From assembly GCF_018449635.1 (NCBI RefSeq), contig NZ_JAAVUV010000008.1, positions 124,001 to 188,000 on the forward strand: a stretch of 64,000 nt of DNA, given 5' to 3'. A program made the translations under genes and the position numbers. Origin of the DNA: Caballeronia sp. dw_276 (GTDB lineage Bacteria > Pseudomonadota > Gammaproteobacteria > Burkholderiales > Burkholderiaceae). The notes beneath the pieces are model-generated. The model did no database searches and had not been told where the DNA came from. It saw only the letters and a list, made by a program, of their open reading frames with translations. Below are positions 36,464 through 45,023 of the stretch, one piece after another; positions within the stretch are counted from its first letter, which is position 1, and each line of letters begins with the position of its first letter.

Positions 36464-36928
36464 ATGTCCTTTTATCTCCTGGCGTTGCTGATCGGCGTGA
36501 TTGCCGGCCTGCGTGCGATGACCGCGCCCGCCGCTGTCAGCTGGGCGGCGCATTTCGGCCTTCTGCCCTTGCAGCACACGCCGCTCGCGTTTCTCGGGGC
36601 GACGATCACGCCCTACATCCTGACGGTGCTTGCCCTTGTTGAGCTCGTCACGGACCAGTTGCCGAAGACCCCCAGCCGCAAGGTGCCGATGCAATTTGGC
36701 GCCCGGCTTGTGACCGGTGCCGTGAGCGGCGCCGCGATAGGCGCGGCGGCCGGATCGATGATCGGTGGCGCCGTGGCTGGCGCTATTGGCGCGGTGATCG
36801 GCACGCTCGGCGGGGCAAGTGCGCGCGGCGCGCTGGCCCGCGCATTTGGCCGCGATCTGCCCGCCGCGCTGATCGAAGACGCGGTGGCCGTTGTGGGCGC
36901 GGTGCTGATCGTCATGGCGATCGGCTGA
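36464..36928 (+). CDS. DUF4126 family membrane protein
   Basis: A 154-residue inner-membrane protein with four or five helices. It opens MSFYLLALLIGVIAGLRAMT and contains YILTVLALVELVTDQLPKTP, a pattern I associate with DUF4126. A Gly/Ala-rich helix pair (GAVSGAAIGAAAGSMIGGAV) resembles the glycine-zipper packing of small transporters or cardiolipin-like proteins. GGAG lies six bases before the ATG at 36464. Function is unknown; it is flanked by signalling genes, which does not itself imply a role. Confidence 0.8.
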   Translation: MSFYLLALLIGVIAGLRAMTAPAAVSWAAHFGLLPLQHTPLAFLGATITPYILTVLALVELVTDQLPKTPSRKVPMQFGARLVTGAVSGAAIGAAAGSMIGGAVAGAIGAVIGTLGGASARGALARAFGRDLPAALIEDAVAVVGAVLIVMAIG

Positions 36929-36945
36929 AGGCGGCCGCACGCACA

Positions 36946-37407
36946 TCAATACGTGCGGCGCTGCGGGATCGAAAAGTAGGTGGTCAGCATTTCCGCCAAA
37001 CGCCAGGTGGCGCAGGGACGGCGGCAATGGGCATCGAATCCGGCGTGTTTCAGGGATTCGACCGGGTCTGCCGGCCAGATATTGCTGATCGCAACCAGCA
37101 GCCGGCCGGTGGTATCGGCGTCGGGGCGCAGCGCCCGGATGAATTCATAACCGGAATCGCTGTCGAGCCGCGTGTCCAGTATCAATGCCTGCGGTTTCCA
37201 GTTCTGCAGCAGCGAACGTGCTGACTTGAGGTTCTGCGTCTGCATCACCTGTAATCCGGTGAGCCGCAGCAACGCCGCCAGCGACTCGCCAATCAGTTTG
37301 TCCTGATGCGCGATCAACACGCGGGGCGAACCAACAGGCATACGCGCCTGCTTGCCGCTCCATAATGCAAAGTGTCTCTCGTCATCGGTGCTTGAACGAC
37401 TGCTCAT
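36946..37407 (-). CDS. Degenerate response-regulator receiver protein
   Basis: A 153-residue single-domain receiver-like protein. The phospho-acceptor position D78 (ALILDTRLDSD) is present, but the acidic pair after strand 1 is replaced by H34-Q35 (VLIAHQDK), and the conserved Lys near the end is replaced by Arg (CRRP at 128-131). Phosphorylation is therefore doubtful; such pseudo-receivers usually act as protein-binding modules. GAGGAGG precedes the ATG complementing 37407. It is divergent from the LuxR-type response regulator at 37662 by 254 bp. No output domain. Confidence 0.8.
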   Translation of the reverse strand: MSSRSSTDDERHFALWSGKQARMPVGSPRVLIAHQDKLIGESLAALLRLTGLQVMQTQNLKSARSLLQNWKPQALILDTRLDSDSGYEFIRALRPDADTTGRLLVAISNIWPADPVESLKHAGFDAHCRRPCATWRLAEMLTTYFSIPQRRTY

Positions 37408-37661
37408 GATGCCCTCCTCGTGGTTTTTATGTGAGTGGGAACGCCGGACCGTGTCTCCTCTCGCTAGCTGCAGCTTCGAGTTCGGTGATGGCGGTGTTGC
37501 AGAGTCGATGACGCAGTGTCGCGTTTAAGCGTTCGCAGCAAAACCCGGTCGAGGAGGGGCAAGGAACGCGTTTTTCGGGGGGACTGCACACCCTCCCACT
37601 GATCCCTGCGAAAGGAGGGGTTGCTGGACGTCCCCTTACCGGTACTATCGAAGCGTGATTT

Positions 37662-38372
37662 ATGGGAATGGCAATGGAAAACGGTAACTTCAAGACGGTG
37701 CTGCTGGTCGAGGACGAGGGGCTCACGCGAAGCGCCATGAAGAGCCTGATCCTTGCCAATGAACCGTTACTCGATATCGATGAGGCCGACGGCATCGAAC
37801 AGGCCAAGGAGAAGCTCTCCGGCGGCTCGTACGATCTCGTCTTTCTCGACTATCAATTGCGGGGGAACTCCACGGGCCTCGATTTGCTGAACTGGATCGG
37901 GGAACAGGAGCGCGAGGTACAGACCATCATGCTGTCCGCTCAAGACGACCGCGATACGGTGCTGGAATGCATCAGGAGCGGCGCATGCGGATTTATATCG
38001 AAGGCGAGCGAGCAAGGCGCGGGCGTATTTCGCGAGGCCCTCAAGACCATTTTGAGCGGCCGGGTGTATCTGCCCAATAGCGTGCTTGGAAAGGGCGGAC
38101 ACAGCCCCAAGCCGGTATCCACGCATTCAGGCGTGACGGTGGAGTCGCTGAACTTGCCGCCGCGGCTGACTGAAACGCTGCGCTATTTGTTGCAGGGTTT
38201 ATCGAACAAGGCGATCGCCAGGAAAATGAATATCAGCGAGAACACGGCGAAGGAATATTCGAGTGATCTCCTCGCGCGATTTCATGTCACGCGGCGGACT
38301 TTCCTGATCGTGGAAATGGCGCGGCGCGGGATTGAGATGCCGATGGGGAACGCGGCAGTGCCGGCAAGGTAA
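37662..38372 (+). CDS. NarL/LuxR-type response regulator
   Basis: A 236-residue two-component regulator. The receiver (about 10-130) has all catalytic residues: E-D after strand 1 (LLVEDEGL), acceptor Asp in VFLDYQLR, Ser in IMLSAQDD and Lys in FISKASEQ. The C-terminal LuxR helix-turn-helix begins at NLPPRLTETLRYLLQGLSNK and contains ENTAKEYSSDLLARFHVTRR, a slightly unusual recognition helix. Start at 37662; an ATG at 37674 is possible. It is convergent with the hybrid kinase at 38485, the evident cognate sensor. Confidence 0.88.
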   Translation: MGMAMENGNFKTVLLVEDEGLTRSAMKSLILANEPLLDIDEADGIEQAKEKLSGGSYDLVFLDYQLRGNSTGLDLLNWIGEQEREVQTIMLSAQDDRDTVLECIRSGACGFISKASEQGAGVFREALKTILSGRVYLPNSVLGKGGHSPKPVSTHSGVTVESLNLPPRLTETLRYLLQGLSNKAIARKMNISENTAKEYSSDLLARFHVTRRTFLIVEMARRGIEMPMGNAAVPAR

Positions 38373-38401
38373 GCGTGGGGTTGGGCGGGGCCTGAGAGAC
38401 C

Positions 38402-38441
38402 AAAAAAAATGCAAGGGCAGGTGTGTTACCTGCCCATTGCA
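38402..38441 (-). terminator. Terminator of the hybrid kinase gene
   Basis: GCAAGGGCAGGT / ACCTGCCCATTGC forms a stem of 8 bp plus 4 bp beyond a one-base bulge; the plus strand has AAAAAAAAT just left of it, which reads as a T-run after the hairpin on the minus strand. Confidence 0.8.
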
Positions 38442-38484
38442 ATCAAAAATATTCGATTTACCTCGGCAACAGAGGATTTTGCCT

Positions 38485-40512
38485 TCAACACCGCCGCGCC
38501 GCTTCTTCAAACGACTTCCCCGATATCAGCGATGCAATCTGCCTGCGCAATTCCGCCGGACTCACCGGTTTGCTCAGCACGTCGTGATCGCACGCGAGCG
38601 GCACGATCGTCGCGGCCGGCTCTCCCGTAACCACGAGACACGGGCAACGCCGGCCAAGCTTTGCGGCGCCGAGCATCGCGACTTCTCGTGCGGTTTTTTC
38701 ATCGCGCAGACGGAAGTCCGTGATGATCAGGTCGGGGTATCGTTCAATGGATCCCAGTATGTGTTCGAACTCCTCAAAGCTGCTGGCGGAATCGAATAAC
38801 ACGCCCCATTGCACGAGCAGCGCTTCGGTTGATGCCCGCACCAGACTGTCGTCCTCGACCAACAACACGTACAGCCCTTCGAGCGGCACCTCCAGATAAT
38901 CGGCGGTGTCACCCTTCGCGCGCGGCGCGGCGTCGCCAAGCGGCGAGCCGCAGATCGGCATTTCGAGCGAGAAACGCGAGCCGCGTCCCTCAGCCGATTT
39001 CAGTTCTATCCGATGCTCCTCCAGCATCGACACCACTGCGTTCACGATCGACAACCCCAGCCCGAGCCCGCGGTCGTTGTCCTGTTCCGCGTTGCCGACC
39101 TGGAAGAACGGCTGGAAGATTGCGTCCCAATGTTCAGACGCAATGCCAATGCCGTTATCGACCACATCGATGCGCGTACGCGTCGCCGAGCGCACCACGC
39201 CCACGATCACCACCGGCTTGGGGTTCTTGACCGCATCGGCGTAACGGATGCCGTTTGATACCAGGTTCGCAATCGCCCGCTGCAGCCAATGCGAGTCGCT
39301 GCGGACATAGACCGGCGCTTCGGGTACGCGCAGCCGCAATTCGACGCCGTGCATGGCGGCAAGCGGGCGCAATTGCTCGGCGACTTCGAACACAGCAAGC
39401 TTCAGGTCGAACACGTGATATCGCGGATTGACGCGGCCCGATTCGAGCCTCGAGAGATCGAGCACGGCGTTCAGGAATCGCGCGAGGATCACGGAGGAAC
39501 GGCCGGATTCATCGATAAGCCTTGCGGCTTCCGTCACGTCGTCATGGCGCACGGCTTCCGCGGCGGCTTGCAGGAACAAATTGAGCGCGTGCATGGGTTG
39601 GCGCAGGTCGTGCGTGGCGGCGGCGAGGAAATTGGACTTCTCGCGGCTGGCCGTTTCCGCTGCCAACGTTTGCTGCTCTTTCAGCGAAATCAGGGCGCGG
39701 GTTTTCGTGTCCTGATCTTTCTTCGATGCCAGCAAATCCAGGTTTTTCCGTTCGAGCTGCACATTCGCGGTCAGCAATTCGTTGTTGAGCACGCCGAGCG
39801 CGCGCTCGGCTGCAAAGCGTTCGCGCGATACGCGCTCTGCATGAACGCACACGCCATGTCCGATCACGACCACGTTGAACAAATAGAACATGCCCATGTA
39901 AAAGTCTTCGGGCGACAGTATCCGGATGGTCAGTTGCAGCAGGATGATGCTTGAAAACGTGACCACGGCGGCGGTCAGCGCCACCTTGGATTTCAGATAG
40001 AAGAACCCGAACTGAAAGAAAAAGACCAGATAGAGGCCGACGAAATACCACGTGTAGTTGAAGGGGCGCGGCGAGATGGAAACGAGCAGGAGCAGCAGCA
40101 GGTTGCAGCCGTACACGCCCATCAGAATCACACGCTGGGAGGATGCGTGCGTGGAGAACGAGCCCCGCAACGCGAGGCTTAGCACGAACATCAGCCAGAC
40201 AATGCCTGCCAGCCGCAGCGCCATGATGTCCATGAACACGGGTTCGAGCACCGAGCTTTCACGGCCGAAATTGAAGTCGTACCAGAGGAAACAGACCCAG
40301 ACGCTCAACGCAAGCAATGCCGAAGCACGCCGGAAAGCACAGAAGCGCCGGCTATGGTCTTCGAGGAACTGCGCTTCCAGCGCTGTGTCGGGGAACGCCT
40401 TGGGGACCGACAGGTTACGGATGAGACTCAGGCCTGCGTCGCGTGCGGATGCCGATACGAGCTGTGACGGCGTCGGCGCGGCGATCTCGGCAGTGTGCTC
40501 CGGTACGTCCAT
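38485..40512 (-). CDS. Hybrid sensor histidine kinase with C-terminal receiver
   Basis: A 675-residue membrane sensor. Two clusters of hydrophobic helices (about 60-225, six helices) form the input region, followed by a coiled coil (about 230-295). The dimerisation/phosphoacceptor domain has H301 in AATHDLRQPMHAL, and the ATPase domain has N-box ANLVSNGIRYAD (N at about 416), DNGIGI (452-457) and GLGLGLSI (482-489). The C-terminal receiver has D599 (LIITDFRLRD) and K648 (SKPVSP). HDLRQP kinases of this type commonly signal to LuxR-type regulators such as the convergent one at 37662. The stimulus is unknown. Confidence 0.9.
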   Translation of the reverse strand: MDVPEHTAEIAAPTPSQLVSASARDAGLSLIRNLSVPKAFPDTALEAQFLEDHSRRFCAFRRASALLALSVWVCFLWYDFNFGRESSVLEPVFMDIMALRLAGIVWLMFVLSLALRGSFSTHASSQRVILMGVYGCNLLLLLLVSISPRPFNYTWYFVGLYLVFFFQFGFFYLKSKVALTAAVVTFSSIILLQLTIRILSPEDFYMGMFYLFNVVVIGHGVCVHAERVSRERFAAERALGVLNNELLTANVQLERKNLDLLASKKDQDTKTRALISLKEQQTLAAETASREKSNFLAAATHDLRQPMHALNLFLQAAAEAVRHDDVTEAARLIDESGRSSVILARFLNAVLDLSRLESGRVNPRYHVFDLKLAVFEVAEQLRPLAAMHGVELRLRVPEAPVYVRSDSHWLQRAIANLVSNGIRYADAVKNPKPVVIVGVVRSATRTRIDVVDNGIGIASEHWDAIFQPFFQVGNAEQDNDRGLGLGLSIVNAVVSMLEEHRIELKSAEGRGSRFSLEMPICGSPLGDAAPRAKGDTADYLEVPLEGLYVLLVEDDSLVRASTEALLVQWGVLFDSASSFEEFEHILGSIERYPDLIITDFRLRDEKTAREVAMLGAAKLGRRCPCLVVTGEPAATIVPLACDHDVLSKPVSPAELRRQIASLISGKSFEEAARRC

Positions 40513-40621
40513 GATTCGCTCACTCGAAAAGAACGTGACCGGCTACTTTAGCGGAGCACGCGTCTGATGAAAACCTCGTAATTGCAGGGGCCGACCAACG
40601 TTTGAACGATGATGACCTCAT

Positions 40622-40638
40622 GTCATCGATTCGATGAC
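40622..40638. promoter_or_regulatory. Perfect palindrome upstream of an SDR gene
   Basis: GTCATCGA-T-TCGATGAC, 8-bp arms around a single base, preceded by a partial copy (ATGAC...GTCAT, 40611-40626). It lies between the divergent hybrid kinase and SDR genes, 125 bp before the SDR start. Candidate regulator-binding site; the protein that would bind it is unknown. Confidence 0.4.
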
Positions 40639-40762
40639 GCGCAGGCTATCGTCATTCAAACTCCGCCGCATTACGATTTATTCCCGATCTTGCTGCTTGG
40701 CCGCGTAAATTTGTGCGGCCTTCTTTGATCAGATCTAAGCCGATCTATATAGGACGAAAATC

Positions 40763-41536
40763 ATGTCGCGTATTTTCATAACGGGTTCAGCCGACGGCCT
40801 CGGACAGATGGCGGCGCAGTTGCTTGTGGCAGAAGGGCATCGCGTGGTTCTGCATGCACGTAACGAAAAGCGCGCCGCAGATGCAATGCGCGCCGTGCCG
40901 GGCGCGGAAGCGGTCGTGTCGGGCGATTTGTCGAGCATGGACGCGACACGCGACGTTGCAACGCAAGTGAACCGGCTGGGACGCTTCGATGCCGTGATCC
41001 ATAACGCGGGCGTGGGGTATCGCGAGCCTCGCCGTATCGAGACCGTGGATGGTTTGCCGCACGTTTTCGCCATCAACACTATTGCGCCGTTCATTCTGAC
41101 TGCCTTGATTGAAAAACCCCGACGGTTGGTCTATCTGAGTTCGGGCATGCATGAGGGCGGCGAACCGGCCCTCGACGACTTGCTTTGGGAGCACCGCGCA
41201 TGGCAGGGCGCAGGCGCCTATTCGGATTCGAAACTCCACGATCTTTGGCTGGCGTTAGGCGTTGCACGTCGCTGGCCGGATGTGTTATCGAATGCGGTCC
41301 ATCCCGGATGGGTGCCGACGAAAATGGGCGGCGCGGGCGCGCCAGACGACATCAAGGCCGCGCCGCGTACACAAAGCTGGCTCGCCGTCAGCGACGATCC
41401 TGCAGCAAGCGTGACGGGCGAATATTTCTTCCATATGAAACCGCGCAGGCCGAGCGCCGCCGCACGCGACGCGCGTTTGCAGGATGGACTGATCGCGGCA
41501 TGCGAGCGATTGACAGGTATTCGTCTGCCGAATTGA
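40763..41536 (+). CDS. Short-chain dehydrogenase/reductase
   Basis: A 257-residue NAD(P)-dependent oxidoreductase of the SDR superfamily. The cofactor motif TGSADGLG (7-14), NAG at 81-83, catalytic Ser at 126/127 (YLSSGMH), and Y153-S-D-S-K157 form the usual set. The ADGLG variation suggests NADP preference, but this is not conclusive. The gene stands alone between the kinase and the VOC/HMG-CoA lyase pair. Substrate unknown. Confidence 0.85.
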   Translation: MSRIFITGSADGLGQMAAQLLVAEGHRVVLHARNEKRAADAMRAVPGAEAVVSGDLSSMDATRDVATQVNRLGRFDAVIHNAGVGYREPRRIETVDGLPHVFAINTIAPFILTALIEKPRRLVYLSSGMHEGGEPALDDLLWEHRAWQGAGAYSDSKLHDLWLALGVARRWPDVLSNAVHPGWVPTKMGGAGAPDDIKAAPRTQSWLAVSDDPAASVTGEYFFHMKPRRPSAAARDARLQDGLIAACERLTGIRLPN

Positions 41537-41551
41537 ACGTCCCGGATCGAC

Positions 41552-41935
41552 TCAGATCAGCTCGGACATCTCGATCAGATTCAGGTCAGGATCGCGAACA
41601 TATACCGAGCGGATCTTTTGCGTTGCACCCGTCCGCTCGACCGGTCCTTCGATGACGGGCCAATTGAGTTTGTTCAGATGTGCAATTACATCGTTCAGAG
41701 GAATGGCCGCGATAAAACACAGGTCGAGCGCGCCCGAAACCGGCAAATGCGCCTTCGGCTCGAACTCCTTGCCGCGCACGTGCAAGTTTATTTTCTGGTT
41801 GCCGAAGCGAAATGCGCTGCGTCCTTCGCCAAAGGTTTCGAGCTGCATTCCCAGGACTTCCGTATAGAAGTAACGGGTCGCCGCTTCATCGATGCAGGTC
41901 AGCACCAGATGATCCAGATGGTCGATCAGGGCCAT
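41552..41935 (-). CDS. VOC-superfamily (glyoxalase-like) protein
   Basis: A 127-residue metal-dependent VOC protein. Metal ligands fit H8 or H10 (IDHLDHLVL), a mid-strand His (INLHVRG) and a Glu near the end (NLIEMSELI). The segment ATRYFYTEVLGMQLETFGEG is the typical VOC beta-alpha pattern. AAGGAG precedes the ATG complementing 41935. The stop of the HMG-CoA lyase gene is one base upstream, so the two form an operon. Reaction unknown: VOC members include glyoxalase I, ring-cleaving dioxygenases and fosfomycin-resistance proteins. Confidence 0.85.
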   Translation of the reverse strand: MALIDHLDHLVLTCIDEAATRYFYTEVLGMQLETFGEGRSAFRFGNQKINLHVRGKEFEPKAHLPVSGALDLCFIAAIPLNDVIAHLNKLNWPVIEGPVERTGATQKIRSVYVRDPDLNLIEMSELI

Positions 41936-41936
41936 A

Positions 41937-42881
41937 TCAAGCTCCTTCGTGGGCGGCTGCTTTTTGTTGAGCGGGCGGGGCGCTGTGAAGATCGAGACGG
42001 CGGCCGGCCTTGAGTATCTGGCTGGGGACATCGTGGCCGATCAAGCCCGGCAGCAGAGCCGATGCCTTCAATACAGCGCCGAGATCGACGTGGGTATCGT
42101 AGCCGTCGAGCGCCAGCATGTGCACGAGTTCCTCGGTGCATACGTTGCCGGTTGCGCCCGGCGCGTACGGACACCCGCCGATGCCGCCGAGCGACGCGTC
42201 GAAACGATCGATACCCGCTTCCAGCGCCGCGAGCGTATTTGCGAGCGCCATGCCGCGCGTATTGTGAAAATGCAGCGTCAGTTCGAGCGCAGGAAACGCC
42301 CGGCGCACGCGTTCGCATAACGCCTTCACTTGTGAAGGATAGGCCATGCCGGTGGTATCGCACAGCGTCACGCCGTGCACGCCGAGTGCCGCGAACTCTC
42401 CAGCCCAGCGCAGGACTTCTTCGACGGGAACGTCTCCTTCCATCGGGCATCCCATCGACGTGGACAAAGACACGTTGATGGCGACCGGGGTCTCTTTCAC
42501 CACGCCGATCACCTCGCGCAACTGCGCGAACGATTGCTCGCGGCTCATGCGCAGATTCGCGCGGTTGTGGCTTTCGCTTACCGACATCACGAGGTTGACT
42601 TCATCCACGCCGCACGACAGCGCGCGTTCCGCCCCGCGCAGGTTCGGCACGAGCACGGTGTAGACCACGCCTTCGCGCCGCGCGATGCCGTGCATGACGG
42701 CTTCCGCGTCGCGCAACGCGGGGATCGCCTTGGGTGACGTGAACGATGTCACTTCGATTTTTGCGAAGCCACAGGCGCTCAATGCATCGATGAGGGCGAT
42801 TTTCGCGTCGGTATCGACGAATTGCTTTTCGTTTTGAAAGCCGTCGCGGGTCGCGACTTCCTGGATATAAAGGCGTTTCAT
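41937..42881 (-). CDS. mvaB: Hydroxymethylglutaryl-CoA lyase-type enzyme
   Basis: A 314-residue TIM-barrel aldolase of the HMG-CoA lyase/homocitrate synthase superfamily. It starts YIQEVATRDGFQNE (metal-binding R-D), and the lid signature GIGGCPYAPGATGN with the catalytic Cys is present, as are the metal ligands in LHFHNTRGMALAN (H-x-H). GAGGAG lies shortly before the ATG complementing 42881. It completes leucine degradation or cleaves a related 3-hydroxyacyl-CoA (for example a citramalyl- or itaconate-type substrate). It shares an operon with the VOC protein and is divergent from a thioesterase. Confidence 0.9.
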   Translation of the reverse strand: MKRLYIQEVATRDGFQNEKQFVDTDAKIALIDALSACGFAKIEVTSFTSPKAIPALRDAEAVMHGIARREGVVYTVLVPNLRGAERALSCGVDEVNLVMSVSESHNRANLRMSREQSFAQLREVIGVVKETPVAINVSLSTSMGCPMEGDVPVEEVLRWAGEFAALGVHGVTLCDTTGMAYPSQVKALCERVRRAFPALELTLHFHNTRGMALANTLAALEAGIDRFDASLGGIGGCPYAPGATGNVCTEELVHMLALDGYDTHVDLGAVLKASALLPGLIGHDVPSQILKAGRRLDLHSAPPAQQKAAAHEGA

Positions 42882-42969
42882 GGGTCTCCTCAGGCTCGAA
42901 TGATGACGGCGAGACTGACATGATGAACGTTTGGGCGCAGCATGAAAATCGCTGGTTTTTCCACGATCG

Positions 42970-42984
42970 TTTCCAATTTGGAAA
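42970..42984. promoter_or_regulatory. Palindrome in the HMG-CoA lyase/thioesterase divergent region
   Basis: TTTCCAA-T-TTGGAAA, perfect 7-bp arms, in a 185-bp gap between two divergent genes. It contains a T-N11-A core (TTCCAATTTGGAA), the form favoured by LysR regulators. No LysR gene adjoins it. Confidence 0.4.
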
Positions 42985-43066
42985 GTCACGGCTAAGAGCG
43001 GTTCATGTCAAAGTCGTGCCTTGAAGCCTTAAACGTTCGATGCCGCCCCGACCAGGAGTTCCACTG

Positions 43067-43468
43067 ATGTCCGATTTCGTTCTCGATAACCCGTTCCTCG
43101 AGTACCTCGATGCCCGCCACGTCGCGTGGAGAGAAGGCTATGCCGAGTTCCGCATGCCAATCCAGGCAAAGCATCTGAACCGGCGCGGCGTGTTGCAAGG
43201 CGGCGTAGTGGCTACGCTGCTCGATGCTGCCTGCGGTTACGCCGGGCTCTACGCGCCCGAGGGCGAGCCGGTGCGGCACGGCTTCACGCTCTCGCTGACG
43301 GTCAACTATCTGGATACGGGTCTGGGTGACAGCGTTACGGCGAAGGGGTTTATCGAAAGGCAAGGCCGCAGCATTTTTTTCTCGCGGGGCGAGGCGTGGG
43401 TGGACGACAAGATCCTGATCGCGAGCGCGCAGGGGACGTTCAAGTCCGCAGGGCTCAAAAAAGGCTGA
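43067..43468 (+). CDS. PaaI-type hotdog-fold thioesterase
   Basis: A 133-residue acyl-CoA thioesterase of the hotdog fold. The central helix segment RGVLQGGVVATLLDAACGYA carries the QGG and D that mark the active site in the PaaI/YbgC-like group. AGGAG lies eight bases before the ATG at 43067, preferred over an upstream ATG at 43040 that lacks one. It could relieve CoA sequestration during degradation of the same carboxylic acids that HMG-CoA lyase handles; the exact acyl group is not apparent. Confidence 0.85.
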   Translation: MSDFVLDNPFLEYLDARHVAWREGYAEFRMPIQAKHLNRRGVLQGGVVATLLDAACGYAGLYAPEGEPVRHGFTLSLTVNYLDTGLGDSVTAKGFIERQGRSIFFSRGEAWVDDKILIASAQGTFKSAGLKKG

Positions 43469-43662
43469 GAGCGCCGTTGCCTTGATGCTGGCCCGACCCA
43501 TTGCGACGCGCCGGCCCTACAAAGTCGCGTTGACGTTCTGTCGCCTGGGTCCTACCACTATGACGCGATCGTTCTAGGAGCCCGGTTTATGGTCGCATCT
43601 ACTGAAAGGAACCTATCCAGTCCAATAAACAGCCAAGGCCAACCTTTTCCGGGAGTCATCGA

Positions 43663-45018
43663 ATGTCGAGAACGTTGGAAACCACGCCTCCTGAAGTCGA
43701 TCTGAAAACGCTGCGCAAGGTGATACTCGCGGCGTCGATTGGCAACTTCGTCGAATGGTTCGATTTCGCCGCGTACGGCTTTCTCGCGACGATCCTCACG
43801 CGCGAATTTTTCCCGAGCGGAGACCCGGCAGTGGGACTTCTCAAGACCTTCGCCGTCTTCGCCGTGGCGTTCGCGTTCAGGCCGCTTGGCGGGATTGTGT
43901 TCGGCGTGATCGGCGACCGGATCGGCCGCAAGCGCACCTTGGCGCTGACCATCCTGCTGATGGCGGGCGCGACCACGTTGATCGGCTTATTGCCGACATA
44001 TGCCGCAATCGGCGCATTTGCACCGCTGTTCCTGACGGTCATCCGCTGCGTGCAAGGCTTCTCGGCCGGCGGCGAATATGCGGGTGCGTGCGCCTACGTG
44101 ATGGAACACGCGCCGCAGCACAAGCGCGCGCGATACGGCAGTTTCGTGCCGGTATCGACGTTCTCGTCGTTCGCGGTTGCGGCGGTCGTCGCCTACGCGC
44201 TCGATGCCTCTCTTTCCGCCGATGCCATGAGCAGCTGGGGCTGGCGCGTGCCGTTCCTGGCGGCGGCGCCGATTGGCCTGATCGGCTTGTATCTGCGGAT
44301 GAACCTGAACGAGACGCCGGCATTCCGCGCGCTCGAAGGCGAACACGCGGTTGCCCACGCGCCGTTACGCGATACCTTGCGCACGCAGGCTGCGGGCATT
44401 TTGAAGCTGGGTGCGTTCATCTCCGTGACGGCTTTGTCGTTCTATATGTTCACGACGTATTTCGCGACGTATCTGCAAGTCGCCGGTCATCTGAACCGCG
44501 CAACGTCGCTGCTGATTACCGTGATCGCGCTGTTTTTTGCGGCGGCGCTGTGTCCGCTGGCGGGTCTGTATTCGGATTTCGCCGGACGCAGGAGAACCGT
44601 GCTGACGACGTGCGTCATATTAATCGCCACGGTGTATCCGGCGTTTTCGCTTGGCGGCTCGGGGCAGTTTTTGCCATCGGTGCTGGGCGTCGGCATGCTG
44701 GCGATCGGCGCGGTCTTGTCCGGCGTGGTGACAGCACCTTTGTTGTCCGAAATATTCCCGACGCGCACGCGCTATACCGCCTCCGCCATCACCTATAACC
44801 TCGCGTACACCATCTTCGGCGGCACCGCGCCGCTCGTCGCCACGTGGCTGATCACGACGACCGGCAACAACATGTCGCCGGCGCTGTACCTGATCGTGAT
44901 TTCGGTGATGGGCCTGATCGGCGGAATGATGTTGCCGGAGACATCGAAGGTATCGCTGCACGGCGCGCAACCGGCTTCATCCGATGCAAGTCCGGCCGCG
45001 CTAAAAGTTGTGGCGTAG
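43663..45018 (+). CDS. MFS transporter, metabolite:H+ symporter family
   Basis: A 451-residue MHS-type MFS carrier with 12 predicted helices. Family motifs: NFVEWFDFAAYGFLATILTR at helix 1, GVIGDRIGRKRTLALT in the loop after helix 2, and GFSAGGEYAGACAYVMEHAP in helix 5. Members carry citrate, shikimate, proline/betaine or aromatic acids with H+. It stands alone 194 bp after the thioesterase and ends close to the convergent peptidase gene. Substrate unknown. Confidence 0.9.
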   Translation: MSRTLETTPPEVDLKTLRKVILAASIGNFVEWFDFAAYGFLATILTREFFPSGDPAVGLLKTFAVFAVAFAFRPLGGIVFGVIGDRIGRKRTLALTILLMAGATTLIGLLPTYAAIGAFAPLFLTVIRCVQGFSAGGEYAGACAYVMEHAPQHKRARYGSFVPVSTFSSFAVAAVVAYALDASLSADAMSSWGWRVPFLAAAPIGLIGLYLRMNLNETPAFRALEGEHAVAHAPLRDTLRTQAAGILKLGAFISVTALSFYMFTTYFATYLQVAGHLNRATSLLITVIALFFAAALCPLAGLYSDFAGRRRTVLTTCVILIATVYPAFSLGGSGQFLPSVLGVGMLAIGAVLSGVVTAPLLSEIFPTRTRYTASAITYNLAYTIFGGTAPLVATWLITTTGNNMSPALYLIVISVMGLIGGMMLPETSKVSLHGAQPASSDASPAALKVVA

Positions 45019-45023
45019 GCACC

